48,598 nucleotides of DNA from an uncultured Oscillospiraceae bacterium (GCA_900547455.1 URGV01000014.1:1-48598); one strand, 5' to 3'; counted from the stretch's first letter, positions 23,055 through 32,273 are shown. The notes: generated by a model from the letters alone, not told the origin. A program made the numbers and translations.

Positions 23055-24062
23055 CTAACATCCCTCCTCCTGGTCGTTCTGTGGCTGCTGTGCCTCTACC
23101 GTTGCCGGCATCGAAGGCGGCAGCATCTCCACCTCTACCCGCTTTGGCTTTGGCTCCTCGGGCTCTTTTTCCCGCTTCTCTTTTGTCTCTGGGATGCCCA
23201 GCCACGCGCCCAGACGGTCGAGCATCCGCTCCCAGGCGTTCAGTGCATAGCGGACAACCTGCTTGCACACGCCCCAGCAGAAGCGCAGGCAGCGGACCAA
23301 CAGCATCTCCAGCAAAACGGTGAGGGCAAGGCAGGCCACCGAGGCGGAGACAATCGCGACGCCGCTCCAGCTACCGAGAATGGCAAAACCAAATCCGGAA
23401 AGGATGATGCCCAGCAGGCCCAGCAAAAAGCCAAGGCCACAGAAGACAATCACGCACAGAAGTGCGCCCAACACGCCTCCTGCCGTCAAAGCGAGCAGGC
23501 CGCTGATTCCCAGCGCCAACAGCATCAGCCAGAAGCAGACAAACAGGATGGCGCACCATCTGCACGCCCTTGCCAACACCTTCAGCGAGCGGACAAGCAC
23601 ACCGTCACCGCTAAGTTTTTCGCGGCGAGGTTTGGGTTCTTTCTTCGGAACCGTCTGCTTTTCCATTTCCTCCTGCTCCAGATTTTCCGGTTCGTCCTGT
23701 TCCGCTTTCTCTGCTGTGTCTTCCTCCTGCTGTGCTGTGTGTTTAGCCTCCCCATGATCCCAGTCATGGAATTTCTGTTTGGCCTTTTTCCAATACTCCC
23801 CGACATACTCGCCGAGCTTTTTCTCCTTTCCTTTTCCGGGAACCTTATATTCGACCTGCTGCTCCTGGCTTTCCTCGATGAGCTGCTCGGCCACCAGTTC
23901 TGGGTCACCGAGCTTGGCAGCGATCTCCGAATCCTGCTTGCTTTGCCGACGTCCCTCCTCAAAGTACTCCGCGTAGTCGCGCATGATATCCTCGATTTCT
24001 TCCTTGGACAATTTATGTTTCAGACACGCCTGCAGGCGCTCCAGATATTCCTGTTTATTCAA
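23055..24062 (-). CDS. DUF1700-family membrane protein
   Basis: A 335-residue protein. The N-terminal ~70 residues are the DUF1700 helical domain (NKQEYLERLQACL, ...DYAEYFEEG, KLGDPELVAEQL). A charged Glu/Lys/Gln linker runs to ~150. About four or five hydrophobic segments rich in Gly, Leu and Cys follow (~165-265), with a Pro/Glu-rich basic tail. The start is taken as the TTG at 24062, giving the usual NKQE(F/Y)L N-terminus, with AGGTGAGG just upstream; a GTG at 24071 is the alternative. It overlaps the padR stop codon by 8 bases. Function is unknown; related proteins are thought to act with PadR regulators and DUF4097 partners at the membrane. Confidence 0.82.
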   Translation of the reverse strand: MNKQEYLERLQACLKHKLSKEEIEDIMRDYAEYFEEGRRQSKQDSEIAAKLGDPELVAEQLIEESQEQQVEYKVPGKGKEKKLGEYVGEYWKKAKQKFHDWDHGEAKHTAQQEEDTAEKAEQDEPENLEQEEMEKQTVPKKEPKPRREKLSGDGVLVRSLKVLARACRWCAILFVCFWLMLLALGISGLLALTAGGVLGALLCVIVFCGLGFLLGLLGIILSGFGFAILGSWSGVAIVSASVACLALTVLLEMLLVRCLRFCWGVCKQVVRYALNAWERMLDRLGAWLGIPETKEKREKEPEEPKPKRVEVEMLPPSMPATVEAQQPQNDQEEGC

Positions 24063-24375
24063 TTTCCTCACCTCTCAAAATATCGTTGACCATCTTTGAA
24101 AAATCGTCCCAATCCGCCTTGAGCGAACCGAGGTAGCCCTTTCCCTTTTCGGTGATGTGGTAATATTTGCGGGCGGGTCCAACGGTGCTCTCCTTCAGGT
24201 AGGTCACAAAATATTCCTCCTGGGTCAGCCGCCGCAGGATGGGGTAGACCGTCCCCTCATTGATCTCGGTGTAGAAGGCGATGCTCTGGACAATTTCGTA
24301 GCCATACATGTCCTTGCGGTCAATCAGTGCCAGGACGCACATTTCGATGACTCCTTTGCGAAATTGTGTGTTCAT
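24055..24375 (-). CDS. PadR-family transcriptional regulator
   Basis: A 106-residue winged-helix DNA-binding protein. The family pattern is clear: an N-terminal helix-turn-helix (RKGVIEMCVLALI, MYGYEIVQSI), the wing with EGTVYPILRRL (41-51), and GPARKYYHITEKG (67-79). PadR proteins bind inverted repeats and are released by small molecules or stress signals. It is first in an operon with the DUF1700 and DUF4097-like genes and is likely autoregulated, since an inverted repeat GTATT-GTGT-AATAC overlaps its own -35 box. Confidence 0.9.
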   Translation of the reverse strand: MNTQFRKGVIEMCVLALIDRKDMYGYEIVQSIAFYTEINEGTVYPILRRLTQEEYFVTYLKESTVGPARKYYHITEKGKGYLGSLKADWDDFSKMVNDILRGEEIE

Positions 24376-24395
24376 TCTCTTCCCTCCCTACCTGT

Positions 24396-24424
24396 ATTAT
24401 AGCACAGTACCTTGTATTACACAA
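24396..24424 (-). promoter_or_regulatory. Promoter/operator of the padR operon
   Basis: TTGTGT (24419-24424), a 17-base spacer and TATAAT (24396-24401) with an extended TG, on the minus strand. The -35 lies in GTATT-GTGT-AATAC, and TGTATTA occurs twice in the region. This is a plausible PadR binding site. Confidence 0.65.
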
Positions 24425-24497
24425 TACCTGTCACCACTTAATACATTACAAATTTCAGTAGCTATTTTTGTTCTTTTTGGTAAAAATAAGACGAAAA

Positions 24498-24528
24498 AAG
24501 GCTGTGTGGAAATTTTCCACACAGCCTT
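24498..24528 (-). terminator. Terminator after the secreted protein gene
   Basis: A stem AAGGCTGTGTGGAA with a very short loop, followed on the minus strand by six T. Confidence 0.85.
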
Positions 24529-24552
24529 GTTGCATCGTTATGTTGTAAAATT

Positions 24553-25518
24553 TCATTCTGTCATCAGGATGGGAGAAACGATATAGTAGCCCAACGACTC
24601 GACCGTAAAGCAAACCTGGCCGTTTTCCTCATCCACCTGCGCCTGCACCGGAGTCAGCTCCCCGTCCACCATCTCATAAACATAGGTGTCAGACCACTTC
24701 ATCGGCAGACAGAGCTTGGCTGGCTGCACAAAGCTGTCCTCATCGCCGCGGAAGTTGTAGCACTGGATGTCGAAGGAATGATATTGATTGGCGATCTCGG
24801 AATCAAAGCTGGTGTCTAGATTGAGGTAGATGGTCTCCCCCTGCTCCAGCACCGCCTCTTTTAGGTAAACCCCATCTCCGAAGGAAAGGGTGACAGCCTC
24901 GCCGTTATAGATTTCGCCCGCGTACAGGTTCATCGGGGAGGAAATCTGGTTGACACTGTGTGGCAGGACTTCCCTGGTCACATTGCCAAAGCTACCTTCT
25001 ACCAGCAGTGGCTCCAGCTCATACCCACTTTGCGTATCGCGCAAGGTAATCGAACCGGCAAGCTCGATCGGTTCCGACTGGGAGAGAACTGAAGCAAAGT
25101 CAATTGCGATGGTCAATGCGCCATTCTCATTTGCCCAGCGAACCTCCTCCACTGCCCTTGGGTCAAATCCGCTCGCGACAAACTCCCAGTTAGAGGGGCA
25201 GCTCTTCTCCGTGTAGAGCTCCTGGCCGCCCGCCTCCTGCAACGGAATATACAGAGTGTCTCCAGGGTAAAAGTGCGGCTGCTCCTGCTGCTCCAGAGCC
25301 TCATTCTGTGGCAGCGAGAGCAGAGATGTTGTCCTGCTTGTATGTTTGACCACTGCCTGCTCCAAAGCCAGCTGGTAGCCCTGCTGTCCGCTGAGAGTGA
25401 CCGGGGCCGCCGATCCAATCATCAGATGAAACGGGAACTGCGCATAAGAGACGGCACTCATCCCCACTGTCATTGCCAGCATCAAGCACAATGATGCTAC
25501 CTGTTTTTTCCATTTCAT
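24553..25518 (-). CDS. Secreted protein of unknown function
   Basis: A 321-residue exported protein. A signal peptide (MKWKKQVASLCLMLAMTVG...) has a likely cleavage after SYA (about residue 26). The mature part is acidic and predicted mostly beta (alternating hydrophobic stretches, many Tyr, Gly and Ser), with no membrane anchor, lipobox or sortase motif. I do not recognise a family. It has its own promoter, an AGGAGG ribosome binding site and a terminator, and lies upstream of the padR operon on the same strand, so functional linkage is only suggested by position. Confidence 0.8.
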   Translation of the reverse strand: MKWKKQVASLCLMLAMTVGMSAVSYAQFPFHLMIGSAAPVTLSGQQGYQLALEQAVVKHTSRTTSLLSLPQNEALEQQEQPHFYPGDTLYIPLQEAGGQELYTEKSCPSNWEFVASGFDPRAVEEVRWANENGALTIAIDFASVLSQSEPIELAGSITLRDTQSGYELEPLLVEGSFGNVTREVLPHSVNQISSPMNLYAGEIYNGEAVTLSFGDGVYLKEAVLEQGETIYLNLDTSFDSEIANQYHSFDIQCYNFRGDEDSFVQPAKLCLPMKWSDTYVYEMVDGELTPVQAQVDEENGQVCFTVESLGYYIVSPILMTE

Positions 25519-25596
25519 TCCGTGCCGCCTCCTTTCTGTCAGTCTATGTTTTTGCGACGGAAGAAATTCATTTTTTAAAAACTTATCTACTGTTTA

Positions 25597-25625
25597 GTAT
25601 ACAATATAAATTACAAATTATCAAG
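25597..25625 (-). promoter_or_regulatory. SigA promoter of the secreted protein gene
   Basis: TTGATA (25620-25625), a 17-base spacer and TATACT (25597-25602) on the minus strand, within an AT-rich stretch. Confidence 0.7.
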
Positions 25626-25743
25626 AGATTTTTTTAAATTTTGTAATCCAGTTGTCATTTTTGGCGCAGCTGATTTGTTTTTTTGTAAACATATTCCAAA
25701 TCCAAAGCTGCCGTCCAGGAGACTTTCCCTCGCAAGACAGAAA

Positions 25744-25775
25744 AAAAGGAGTACAGCATAAGCTGTACTCCTTTT
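25744..25775 (-). terminator. Terminator of tuf
   Basis: A 14-bp perfect stem AAAAGGAGTACAGC with a 4-base loop, followed on the minus strand by T residues. It is 27 bases past the tuf stop. Confidence 0.9.
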
Positions 25776-25802
25776 GGAAAAGTTCTGTTGAAAGAACCAA
25801 AA

Positions 25803-27002
25803 TTACTCAGCAATCTTGGTAACAACTCCGGAACCTACGGTTCTGCCACCTTCACGGATAGCGAAACGCAGACCTTCCTCAATCGCGATTGGGGTGATCA
25901 GCTCAACGTCCATCTCAACGTTGTCGCCTGGCATGCACATCTCAACGCCTTCTGGCAGTTTGATGATACCGGTAACGTCGGTGGTTCTGAAGAAGAACTG
26001 TGGTCTGTAGTTGTTGAAGAACGGAGTATGACGGCCGCCCTCATCCTTTTTCAGAACGTAAACCTGGCCATGGAATCTGGTGTGCGGATGGATGGAACCT
26101 GGTTTGCACAGTACCTGACCACGTTTGATGTCGGTTCTCTGAACACCACGGAGCAGAGCGCCGATGTTGTCGCCAGCCTCAGCGAAGTCCAGCAGTTTTC
26201 TGAACATCTCGATACCGGTTACAACGGTCTTCATCTTCTCTTCCTGCAGGCCAACAATCTCAACCTCTTCGGAGAGTTTCAGAACGCCTCTCTCAACTCT
26301 ACCGGTAGCAACAGTACCACGACCGGTGATGGTGAAGATGTCCTCGATTGGCATCAGGAATGGCAGGTTTTCGTTTCTCTCTGGGGTTGGGATGTACTCG
26401 TCAACTGCATCCATCAGCTCATAGATTGGAGCGTAAGCCGGGTTGGACGGATCATCTGGAGCTTCCAGAGCCTGCAGAGCGGAACCTTTGATGATTGGGG
26501 TATCATCGCCTGGGAAGTCATACTCATTGAGCAGGTCACGGATTTCCATCTCTACCAGCTCGAGCAGCTCTGGGTCGTCAACCTGGTCAACTTTGTTCAT
26601 GAATACAACGATGTAAGGAACGCCTACCTGACGAGCCAGCAGGATGTGCTCACGGGTCTGTGGCATCGGGCCGTCTGCAGCGGATACAACCAGGATAGCA
26701 CCGTCCATCTGAGCAGCACCAGTGATCATGTTCTTAACATAGTCAGCATGTCCTGGGCAGTCAACGTGAGCGTAGTGTCTCTTGTCGGTCTCGTACTCAA
26801 CGTGAGCGGTGTTGATGGTGATACCACGTTCTCTTTCCTCTGGAGCCTTATCGATGTTTGCATAATCCTCAAACTTAGCCTGGCCTTTCAGGGACAGAGC
26901 TTTGGTGATAGCAGCGGTCAGAGTGGTTTTGCCGTGGTCAACGTGGCCGATAGTACCAATGTTAACATGTGGCTTGGTTCTTTCGAATTTCGCTTTTGCC
27001 AT
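25803..27002 (-). CDS. Elongation factor Tu
   Basis: A 399-residue GTPase that carries aminoacyl-tRNA to the ribosome. All motifs are present: GHVDHGKT (19-26), the DCPGHADY switch II region, NKVD and the SAL motif (KGSALQAL). Domains 2 and 3 follow, ending in [10 protein letters not shown]. It is the last gene of the str group but has its own promoter in the 170-base gap after fusA, and its leader holds a hairpin next to the ribosome binding site. Codon usage looks strongly biased, as expected for a very highly expressed gene. Confidence 0.98.
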   Translation of the reverse strand: MAKAKFERTKPHVNIGTIGHVDHGKTTLTAAITKALSLKGQAKFEDYANIDKAPEERERGITINTAHVEYETDKRHYAHVDCPGHADYVKNMITGAAQMDGAILVVSAADGPMPQTREHILLARQVGVPYIVVFMNKVDQVDDPELLELVEMEIRDLLNEYDFPGDDTPIIKGSALQALEAPDDPSNPAYAPIYELMDAVDEYIPTPERNENLPFLMPIEDIFTITGRGTVATGRVERGVLKLSEEVEIVGLQEEKMKTVVTGIEMFRKLLDFAEAGDNIGALLRGVQRTDIKRGQVLCKPGSIHPHTRFHGQVYVLKKDEGGRHTPFFNNYRPQFFFRTTDVTGIIKLPEGVEMCMPGDNVEMDVELITPIAIEEGLRFAIREGGRTVGSGVVTKIAE

Positions 27003-27021
27003 TGTTGTTTCCTCCCTTTAA

Positions 27022-27041
27022 TACGGGAGTGTTCTCCCGTA
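27022..27041 (-). promoter_or_regulatory. Hairpin in the tuf leader with a possible switch
   Basis: TACGGGAG (27022-27029) pairs perfectly with CTCCCGTA (27034-27041). In the mRNA the CTCCC arm could instead pair with the downstream ribosome binding site GGGAGG (about 27012-27017). The two pairings exclude each other, so this could be a translational on/off device for tuf. Confidence 0.45.
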
Positions 27042-27068
27042 ATCGTATTTGTGTATGTTACAATTCGT

Positions 27069-27097
27069 ATTGTATCAAGGAATCGCTTAAAAATCAA
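27069..27097 (-). promoter_or_regulatory. Separate promoter of tuf
   Basis: TTGATT (27092-27097), a 17-base spacer and TACAAT (27069-27074) on the minus strand, between fusA and tuf. Confidence 0.7.
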
Positions 27098-27163
27098 GGG
27101 CCAAGCTGTAAAAAAGCTTAATTATTCGCATAAAAAAGCTTTTTGTTGGCCTCATCGCCACCC

Positions 27164-27185
27164 AAAAGGCGATTATTCGCCTTTT
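27164..27185 (-). terminator. Hairpin overlapping the fusA stop codon
   Basis: AAAAGGCGA-ATAA-TCGCCTTTT, a 9-bp perfect stem with the fusA TAA in the loop region. A second weaker AT-rich hairpin (AAGCTTTTT arms) follows at about 27113-27145. Partial termination between fusA and tuf is likely. Confidence 0.6.
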
Positions 27186-29254
27186 GTTCTGGAGGAGATG
27201 ATCTTCTCCGCGATGCTCTTCGGAACCTCTACATAGTGAGAAGGCTCCATGGTGTACTGGCCGCGGCCCTGGGTCTTGGAACGCAGGTCGGTGGCGTAAC
27301 CGAACATCTCAGACAGCGGAACAAATGCGTTGACCTGCTGAACGCCGTGTCTTGCATCCATGCCCTGGATCTGACCACGGCGGGAGTTCAGGTCGCCGAT
27401 AACGTCGCCCAGATAATCGTCTGGAGTGATGACGCTTACCTTCATGATTGGCTCGAGCAGGACCGGATCTCCCTTCTTCATAGCCTCTTTGAACGCCATA
27501 GAACCAGCGATCTTGAAGGCCATTTCGGAGGAGTCGACCTCATGGTAAGAACCGTCGTACAGCTCTACCTTGACGTCAACAACCGGGTAAGCGGCGAGTA
27601 CACCTGCCTGCATTGCGCCCTGGATACCAGCATCAACAGCCGGGATGTATTCCTTCGGAATCGCACCACCGACAACGTTGTTGATGAACTCGTAGCCCTT
27701 GCCGGACTCGTTCGGAGTAACCTTGATCTTAACGTGACCGTACTGACCTTTACCACCGGACTGACGAGCATACTTCATGTCGACGTCTGCCGGCTTGCGG
27801 ATGGTCTCTTTGTAAGCTACCTGCGGCTTACCAACGTTAGCCTCTACCTTGAATTCACGCAGCAGACGGTCAACGATGATTTCCAGATGCAGCTCACCCA
27901 TACCAGCGATGATGGTCTGGCCGGTCTCTTCATCAGTGTAGGTCTTGAAGGTCGGGTCCTCTTCTGCCAGCTTCGCCAGCGCGATACCCATCTTCTCCTG
28001 ACCAGCTTTGGTCTTTGGCTCGATCGCAACGCGGATAACCGGTTCCGGGAACTCCATGGTTTCCAGAATGATCGGGTATTTAGGATCGCACAGAGTGTCG
28101 CCGGTGGTGACCTTCTTCAGGCCTACTGCGGCAGCGATATCACCTGCGTAGCAGGCTTCGATATCTTTTCTGTGGTTCGCGTGCATCTGCAGGATACGGC
28201 CAATTCTTTCGGTATGACCCTTGGTTGCGTTGAGGACGGTGTCGCCGGTGTTGACAATACCGGAATATGCGCGGAAGAAGCAGAGCTTACCAACATACGG
28301 GTCGGTCGCAATCTTGAATGCAAGAGCTGCGAACGGAGCGTCGTCGGAAGAAGGTCTTTCCTCCTCCTCGTCGCTGTCCAGGCTGACGCCTTTGATGTGC
28401 GGGATGTCGGTTGGAGCCGGCATGTAGTCGACAATCGCATCGAGCAGCTTCTGGACACCTTTATTTTTATAGGAAGTACCGCAGCAGATCGGAACCATTC
28501 TGTTGGCGATGGTGTCAACACGGATTGCGTGTTTGATCTCCTCGATGGTCAGTTCCTCACCGTTGAGGTATTTTTCCATCAGTTCCTCGTCCTGTTCGCA
28601 GATGGACTCGATCATCTTGGTGCGGTATTCTTCCGCCTGATCTTTCATGTTTTCCGGGATATCAACAACCGAGATATCCTTGCCCATGTCATCGTTGTAA
28701 ATGTAAGCCTTCATCTCTACCAGGTCGATCAGGCCCTCGAAGAACGCTTCGGCACCGATTGGCAGCTGGATCGGAACAGCATTACATTTCAGACGGTCAT
28801 GGATCATGTTCAGAACATTGTAGAAGTCTGCACCCATGATGTCCATTTTATTGACATAGATCATTCTCGGAACATGGTACTTATCAGCCTGGCGCCATAC
28901 AGTCTCGGACTGTGGCTCAACGCCGCCCTTAGCACACATTACTGTTACAGAGCCGTCGAGGACGCGCAGGGAACGCTCTACCTCTACTGTAAAGTCAACG
29001 TGTCCAGGAGTATCGATGATGTTGATACGGTGGCCCTTCCAGTAGCAGGTGGTCGCAGCGGAGGTAATGGTAATACCTCTTTCCTGCTCCTGCACCATCC
29101 AGTCCATCGTCGCGCTGCCATCATGAGTCTCACCGATCTTGTGGTTGATACCGGTGTAGTACAGAATACGCTCAGTGGTGGTAGTCTTACCAGCATCGAT
29201 GTGCGCCATTATGCCGATATTGCGAGTCATTTCCAATGATACGTCTCTTGGCAT
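27173..29254 (-). CDS. Elongation factor G
   Basis: A 693-residue translocation GTPase. G1 is [14 protein letters not shown] (17-30), followed by the DTPGHVDF switch, NKMD, and the later EF-G domains with [19 protein letters not shown] near 525-543. Full length for the family. It lies 117 bases after rpsG; the gap contains a GCCCG/CGGGC hairpin. It has a strong AAGGAGG ribosome binding site. The neighbours rpsL, rpsG and tuf confirm fusA rather than a paralogue. Confidence 0.98.
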   Translation of the reverse strand: MPRDVSLEMTRNIGIMAHIDAGKTTTTERILYYTGINHKIGETHDGSATMDWMVQEQERGITITSAATTCYWKGHRINIIDTPGHVDFTVEVERSLRVLDGSVTVMCAKGGVEPQSETVWRQADKYHVPRMIYVNKMDIMGADFYNVLNMIHDRLKCNAVPIQLPIGAEAFFEGLIDLVEMKAYIYNDDMGKDISVVDIPENMKDQAEEYRTKMIESICEQDEELMEKYLNGEELTIEEIKHAIRVDTIANRMVPICCGTSYKNKGVQKLLDAIVDYMPAPTDIPHIKGVSLDSDEEEERPSSDDAPFAALAFKIATDPYVGKLCFFRAYSGIVNTGDTVLNATKGHTERIGRILQMHANHRKDIEACYAGDIAAAVGLKKVTTGDTLCDPKYPIILETMEFPEPVIRVAIEPKTKAGQEKMGIALAKLAEEDPTFKTYTDEETGQTIIAGMGELHLEIIVDRLLREFKVEANVGKPQVAYKETIRKPADVDMKYARQSGGKGQYGHVKIKVTPNESGKGYEFINNVVGGAIPKEYIPAVDAGIQGAMQAGVLAAYPVVDVKVELYDGSYHEVDSSEMAFKIAGSMAFKEAMKKGDPVLLEPIMKVSVITPDDYLGDVIGDLNSRRGQIQGMDARHGVQQVNAFVPLSEMFGYATDLRSKTQGRGQYTMEPSHYVEVPKSIAEKIISSRTKGE

Positions 29255-29371
29255 ATTGTCCTCCTTCGCAATATTTCACAATTCATATTCGGGTAGTAAA
29301 AAACCAGAATCAGCCAGAATAGCAGGCCCGAAGCAATCTGTCCGGGCGCTGCCGTTCTGCAACTGTCCTGA

Positions 29372-29842
29372 TTAGAATCTGTAGTGTGCGAAAGCTTTGT
29401 TCGCTTCTGCCATCTTGTGAGTATCCTCACGTTTCTTGACGGCACCGCCGGTTCCATTGATTGCATCAATGATCTCGCCGGCCAGACGCTCTTTCATGGT
29501 TTTCTCGGAACGAGCTCTGGAGTAGTTGGTCAGCCATCTCAGACCCAGGGTCTGTCTTCTTGCTGGACGAACCTCCATTGGTACCTGGTAGGTAGCACCG
29601 CCGATACGGCGAGCCTTTACCTCCAGAACCGGCATGATGTTTTCCAGAGCTTCCTTGAAAGCTTCCAGAGCATCTTTGCCGGTCTTCTCGGTTACGATTT
29701 CGAATGCACCGTAGACGATCTTCTGGGCAACGCCCTTCTTACCGTCGTACATGATATTGTTGATCAAACGTGTTACCAGCTTGGAATTGTACATTGGATC
29801 TGGCAATACATCACGTTTAGCGATTTGACCTCTTCTTGGCAC
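29372..29842 (-). CDS. 30S ribosomal protein S7
   Basis: A 156-residue primary 16S rRNA-binding protein of the small subunit head. Typical stretches are [20 protein letters not shown] at the start, [15 protein letters not shown], and [17 protein letters not shown]. The GTG at 29842 is chosen because it gives the universal MPRRG start and has AAGGAGG 8 bases upstream; a GTG six codons earlier is inside that ribosome binding site. A 163-base gap separates it from rpsL. Confidence 0.97.
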   Translation of the reverse strand: MPRRGQIAKRDVLPDPMYNSKLVTRLINNIMYDGKKGVAQKIVYGAFEIVTEKTGKDALEAFKEALENIMPVLEVKARRIGGATYQVPMEVRPARRQTLGLRWLTNYSRARSEKTMKERLAGEIIDAINGTGGAVKKREDTHKMAEANKAFAHYRF

Positions 29843-30005
29843 TTCGCTTCCCTCCTTCACAGTCTGAATTCATCGGTACTCGAAAGTGACAAAACTCCCG
29901 TTTGCCAATGTGAAGTCTTCTATGACGCCAATGGCAGGTGCTCCCTGCTTTTGGCTATATAAAAGCCCACATGAGCGGTTGTTTTCAAAATTGTTCGGAG
30001 TTTTA

Positions 30006-30422
30006 TTACTTCTTCTTTGGACGTTTTGCGCCGTACTTGGAACGGCTCTGCATTCTGTTGGCTACACCCTGTGCATCGAGTGTACCGCGGATGATGTGGT
30101 AACGAACACCAGGGAGGTCCCTAACACGGCCGCCACGGATCAGAACAACAGAGTGCTCCTGAAGGTTGTGGCCGATACCCGGAATGTAAGCGGTAGCTTC
30201 GATTCCATTGGAAAGACGTACTCTTGCAACTTTACGCAGCGCGGAGTTTGGTTTCTTTGGTGTCTGGGTTCTGATTGCAGTACATACACCACGTTTCTGT
30301 GGAGAATTCTGGTTGATCGCTTCTCTCTTCAGGGAGTTCCATCCTTTCAGAAGAGCTGGAGCGGTAGACTTTTTCTCTACAGACTCTCTGCCTTTACGAA
30401 CTAACTGGTTAAAGGTTGGCAT
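30006..30422 (-). CDS. 30S ribosomal protein S12
   Basis: A 138-residue protein of the decoding centre. The start is set by [11 protein letters not shown] with AGGAGG upstream. The conserved [11 protein letters not shown] loop keeps Lys56 (E. coli Lys43). In the second loop the sequence is [10 protein letters not shown]: Arg101 (codon AGG, 30120-30122) stands where most bacteria have Lys (Lys101 in Bacillus, Lys88 in E. coli/Mycobacterium). Lys88-to-Arg is a classical streptomycin-resistance change and is one transition from AAG. The gene leads the str operon behind a strong promoter. Confidence 0.97.
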   Translation of the reverse strand: MPTFNQLVRKGRESVEKKSTAPALLKGWNSLKREAINQNSPQKRGVCTAIRTQTPKKPNSALRKVARVRLSNGIEATAYIPGIGHNLQEHSVVLIRGGRVRDLPGVRYHIIRGTLDAQGVANRMQSRSKYGAKRPKKK

Positions 30423-30460
30423 ATTGCACCTCCTTACTAAAATAAAAAATTTTGTTTTTC

Positions 30461-30519
30461 CGGCTGGGGACAGCTTATCCGCAGGCCCCGCCAATTAAAT
30501 ATTCTATCATCCCCAGCCG
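30461..30519. promoter_or_regulatory. Inverted repeat across the str promoter
   Basis: CGGCTGGGGA (30461-30470) and its exact reverse complement TCCCCAGCCG (30510-30519), 39 bases apart, bracket the -10 box and start region of the rpsL promoter. The outer arm falls in the promoter spacer. It is a possible operator pair or DNA-loop site. Confidence 0.4.
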
Positions 30520-30529
30520 TTTCTGTCAA
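30501..30529 (-). promoter_or_regulatory. SigA promoter of the str operon
   Basis: A perfect TTGACA (30524-30529), a 17-base spacer and TAGAAT (30501-30506) on the minus strand. The leader to rpsL is about 75 bases. Confidence 0.85.
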
Positions 30530-30650
30530 CAAATTTTTGATCGACGTTTGCACCAATTTTGCGCGCCTTTACGCCCTTTTCCTTATACAATTCGAAGCAT
30601 TTCCTGCTACAGGATGCCCCAAGGGGAGCCATTTTATACCTGTCCGGGAA

Positions 30651-30676
30651 AAAAGAGGGCGTTCCCGCCCCCTTTT
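30651..30676 (-). terminator. Terminator of the three-paralogue operon
   Basis: A stem AAAAGAGGGCG/CGCCCCCTTTT with one mismatch and a 4-base loop, followed on the minus strand by TTTTTT. Confidence 0.8.
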
Positions 30677-30695
30677 CTGCTTTCCTTTCGATAAA

Positions 30696-31505
30696 TTATA
30701 ATCCTGCGCCCTCCAGCAGCGGCTTTCTGCCCTCCAGCACCACCAGCATCGGTTGGTAGCTGCTGTTTGCAAGCCAGCTTTCCAGCGCCTCTGAGCGGCC
30801 GTAGGGGCAGTACAGCTCAAGGTATCCACCGTTTACCCGCACCGAATAGGCACCGCCGTCCTGCTTGGCGATGTCGGCAAGCTCCTTGTCCACTGCCGCT
30901 TTGGCTTCTTCCAGTTGCTGGCAGGAATAGCGGCAGAGCAGATAGTCGACAGGAGAAAGCTCCTCCTGCTCCTCAAAGGTCTGCCGCAGTACCTCAATCT
31001 TTTCGATGCTCTCCACCGACGGCACCCCAATAGTGATTCGGCTGCCCGCCACTGTGATGCTGGTATAGCCCTCTTTGCCCAGCTGCTTTTTCACCTGCTC
31101 TGCAAAGGCATTGTTGTTGTCGGTCGGTTGCTCCGCCAGCGGCAGTTCGGCACTCTCGTAACCTTCTACAACAGTGATTTTTGAGTCGATGCCATATTCC
31201 TTTTCCAGTTCCCGGAGCTTTTTCTGCAGCCCTGCCGAAGCCTGTCCGACCACGTCCAGCCCGAGCACCATCTTCTTTTGGTCAATGTGGGATGCGCTCA
31301 CCTCCGGGTAATCGAACAGGGCGTACTGCTCCTCCTTTAATGCCTCAAGCTGCTTAGCGGTCAGCTTCTTGACCGTTGCGACCTGCTTTGCCTGCGCAGC
31401 GGAGGCAAGGCTCATCTTCGGCTGCACACCAATAGCCGCCGCTCCCAGCGAGCTTGCCGCCAGCAGCATCGCCGCCAGACCAATTGCAAAAATCTTCTGT
31501 TTCAT
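30696..31505 (-). CDS. Secreted paralogue 1 of a tandem family, function unknown
   Basis: A 269-residue exported protein. The signal peptide MKQKIFAIGLAAMLLAASS leads to a helical, charged mature region. The C-terminal ~120 residues are shared with the next two genes upstream: a SRITIGVPS strand, a CRYSCQQLEEA helix, GGYLELYCPYGR, then a SWLANSSYQPML end. The N-terminal half is unlike them. The conserved part looks like a small alpha/beta domain with two fixed cysteines, one in CRY and one in LYC. No known family is recognised. It is third and last in the operon, with a 26-base gap. Confidence 0.8.
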   Translation of the reverse strand: MKQKIFAIGLAAMLLAASSLGAAAIGVQPKMSLASAAQAKQVATVKKLTAKQLEALKEEQYALFDYPEVSASHIDQKKMVLGLDVVGQASAGLQKKLRELEKEYGIDSKITVVEGYESAELPLAEQPTDNNNAFAEQVKKQLGKEGYTSITVAGSRITIGVPSVESIEKIEVLRQTFEEQEELSPVDYLLCRYSCQQLEEAKAAVDKELADIAKQDGGAYSVRVNGGYLELYCPYGRSEALESWLANSSYQPMLVVLEGRKPLLEGAGL

Positions 31506-31531
31506 TTTTCTGTATCTCCCTTCTTACTTTT

Positions 31532-32242
31532 TTATTCTGGAAATGGTTTGCCCCTACTCACTGTCAAAAAATCCTGATAGTCATTTTCTTTTAACCAGCT
31601 ATTTAAGCCTAAAGGCTCCCTGTCGACGCAGTACAGGTTCAAGTGGTCCCCTTCATTTACAATAGTATACTCTCTGTCCCCCATTAGCTCTGCTAATTCC
31701 TTATCGTTTTCGAGCTTCTCTTGTGCGCTTTTCAGTTCCTTATAAGTATAGCGGCAAACAACGTAAAATTGAATAACTCCTTCACCACATTCCTCCTGAA
31801 GACGTTCAATTTTCTCCTTATACTTGAGGGAAGGAACACCAATTTCCAGATTATTCCAGTCGTTTATTCGAATGAAAGTGTACTGACTATCAAACAAATT
31901 TTCTTCAAGATAGTTTTTTAGCCGCTTTGCACTTTGCTCTCTTTTTGCATGCATTTCGAGACTTTCATTTTCAAATTTGAAATTTATTTCAGACCAGATA
32001 AACGCCCGCTCCTCCTCACTGAGCGAATCGTAAAGCTCCTGCAGGCGTTCGTTCTCCACCTCCTGCTTTTTCAACGCCTCCCAATCCGGTTCTCCCAGCG
32101 GTTCCGGCTGGGGCTTGAAAGGCTCCTCAGACTTGACCTCCGGCTTTGGCGCGCTCTCTTTTTTCCCGTCAGCAAAGGCCACCTGCGAACCTGTCACAAC
32201 CAGCAGAACTGTCAAAACAACTGCCAAAATCTTTTGTTTCAT
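31532..32242 (-). CDS. Secreted paralogue 2 of a tandem family, function unknown
   Basis: A 236-residue exported protein: signal peptide MKQKILAVVLTVLLVVTGS, a Pro/Glu/Lys-rich linker (~25-60), a helical LQELYDSLSEEERAFIW segment shared with paralogue 3, and the common C-terminal domain (LEIGVPS, CRYTYKELKSAQ, GDHLNLYC, SWLKENDYQDFL). It ends without the GAGL/GPGL tail of the other two. Part of its middle is more AT-rich than the flanks. Longer frames to 32350 are not used: the ATG at 32242 begins the signal peptide and has GGGAGGA upstream. The gap to paralogue 3 is 31 bases. Confidence 0.8.
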   Translation of the reverse strand: MKQKILAVVLTVLLVVTGSQVAFADGKKESAPKPEVKSEEPFKPQPEPLGEPDWEALKKQEVENERLQELYDSLSEEERAFIWSEINFKFENESLEMHAKREQSAKRLKNYLEENLFDSQYTFIRINDWNNLEIGVPSLKYKEKIERLQEECGEGVIQFYVVCRYTYKELKSAQEKLENDKELAELMGDREYTIVNEGDHLNLYCVDREPLGLNSWLKENDYQDFLTVSRGKPFPE

Positions 32243-32273
32243 TGTTTCTCTCCTCCCTCTTTTTCCTGCCACC

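Noticed and set aside
25803..27002. Elfamycin-resistance residues in EF-Tu
   Set aside because: The C-terminal [10 protein letters not shown] has Ser near the E. coli Ala375 site, but I cannot exclude that Ser is normal in Gram-positives, so no claim is made.
27143..29239. A long open frame opposite fusA, and a similar one opposite tuf
   Set aside because: Both are antisense shadows of strongly biased translation-factor genes with no start signals.
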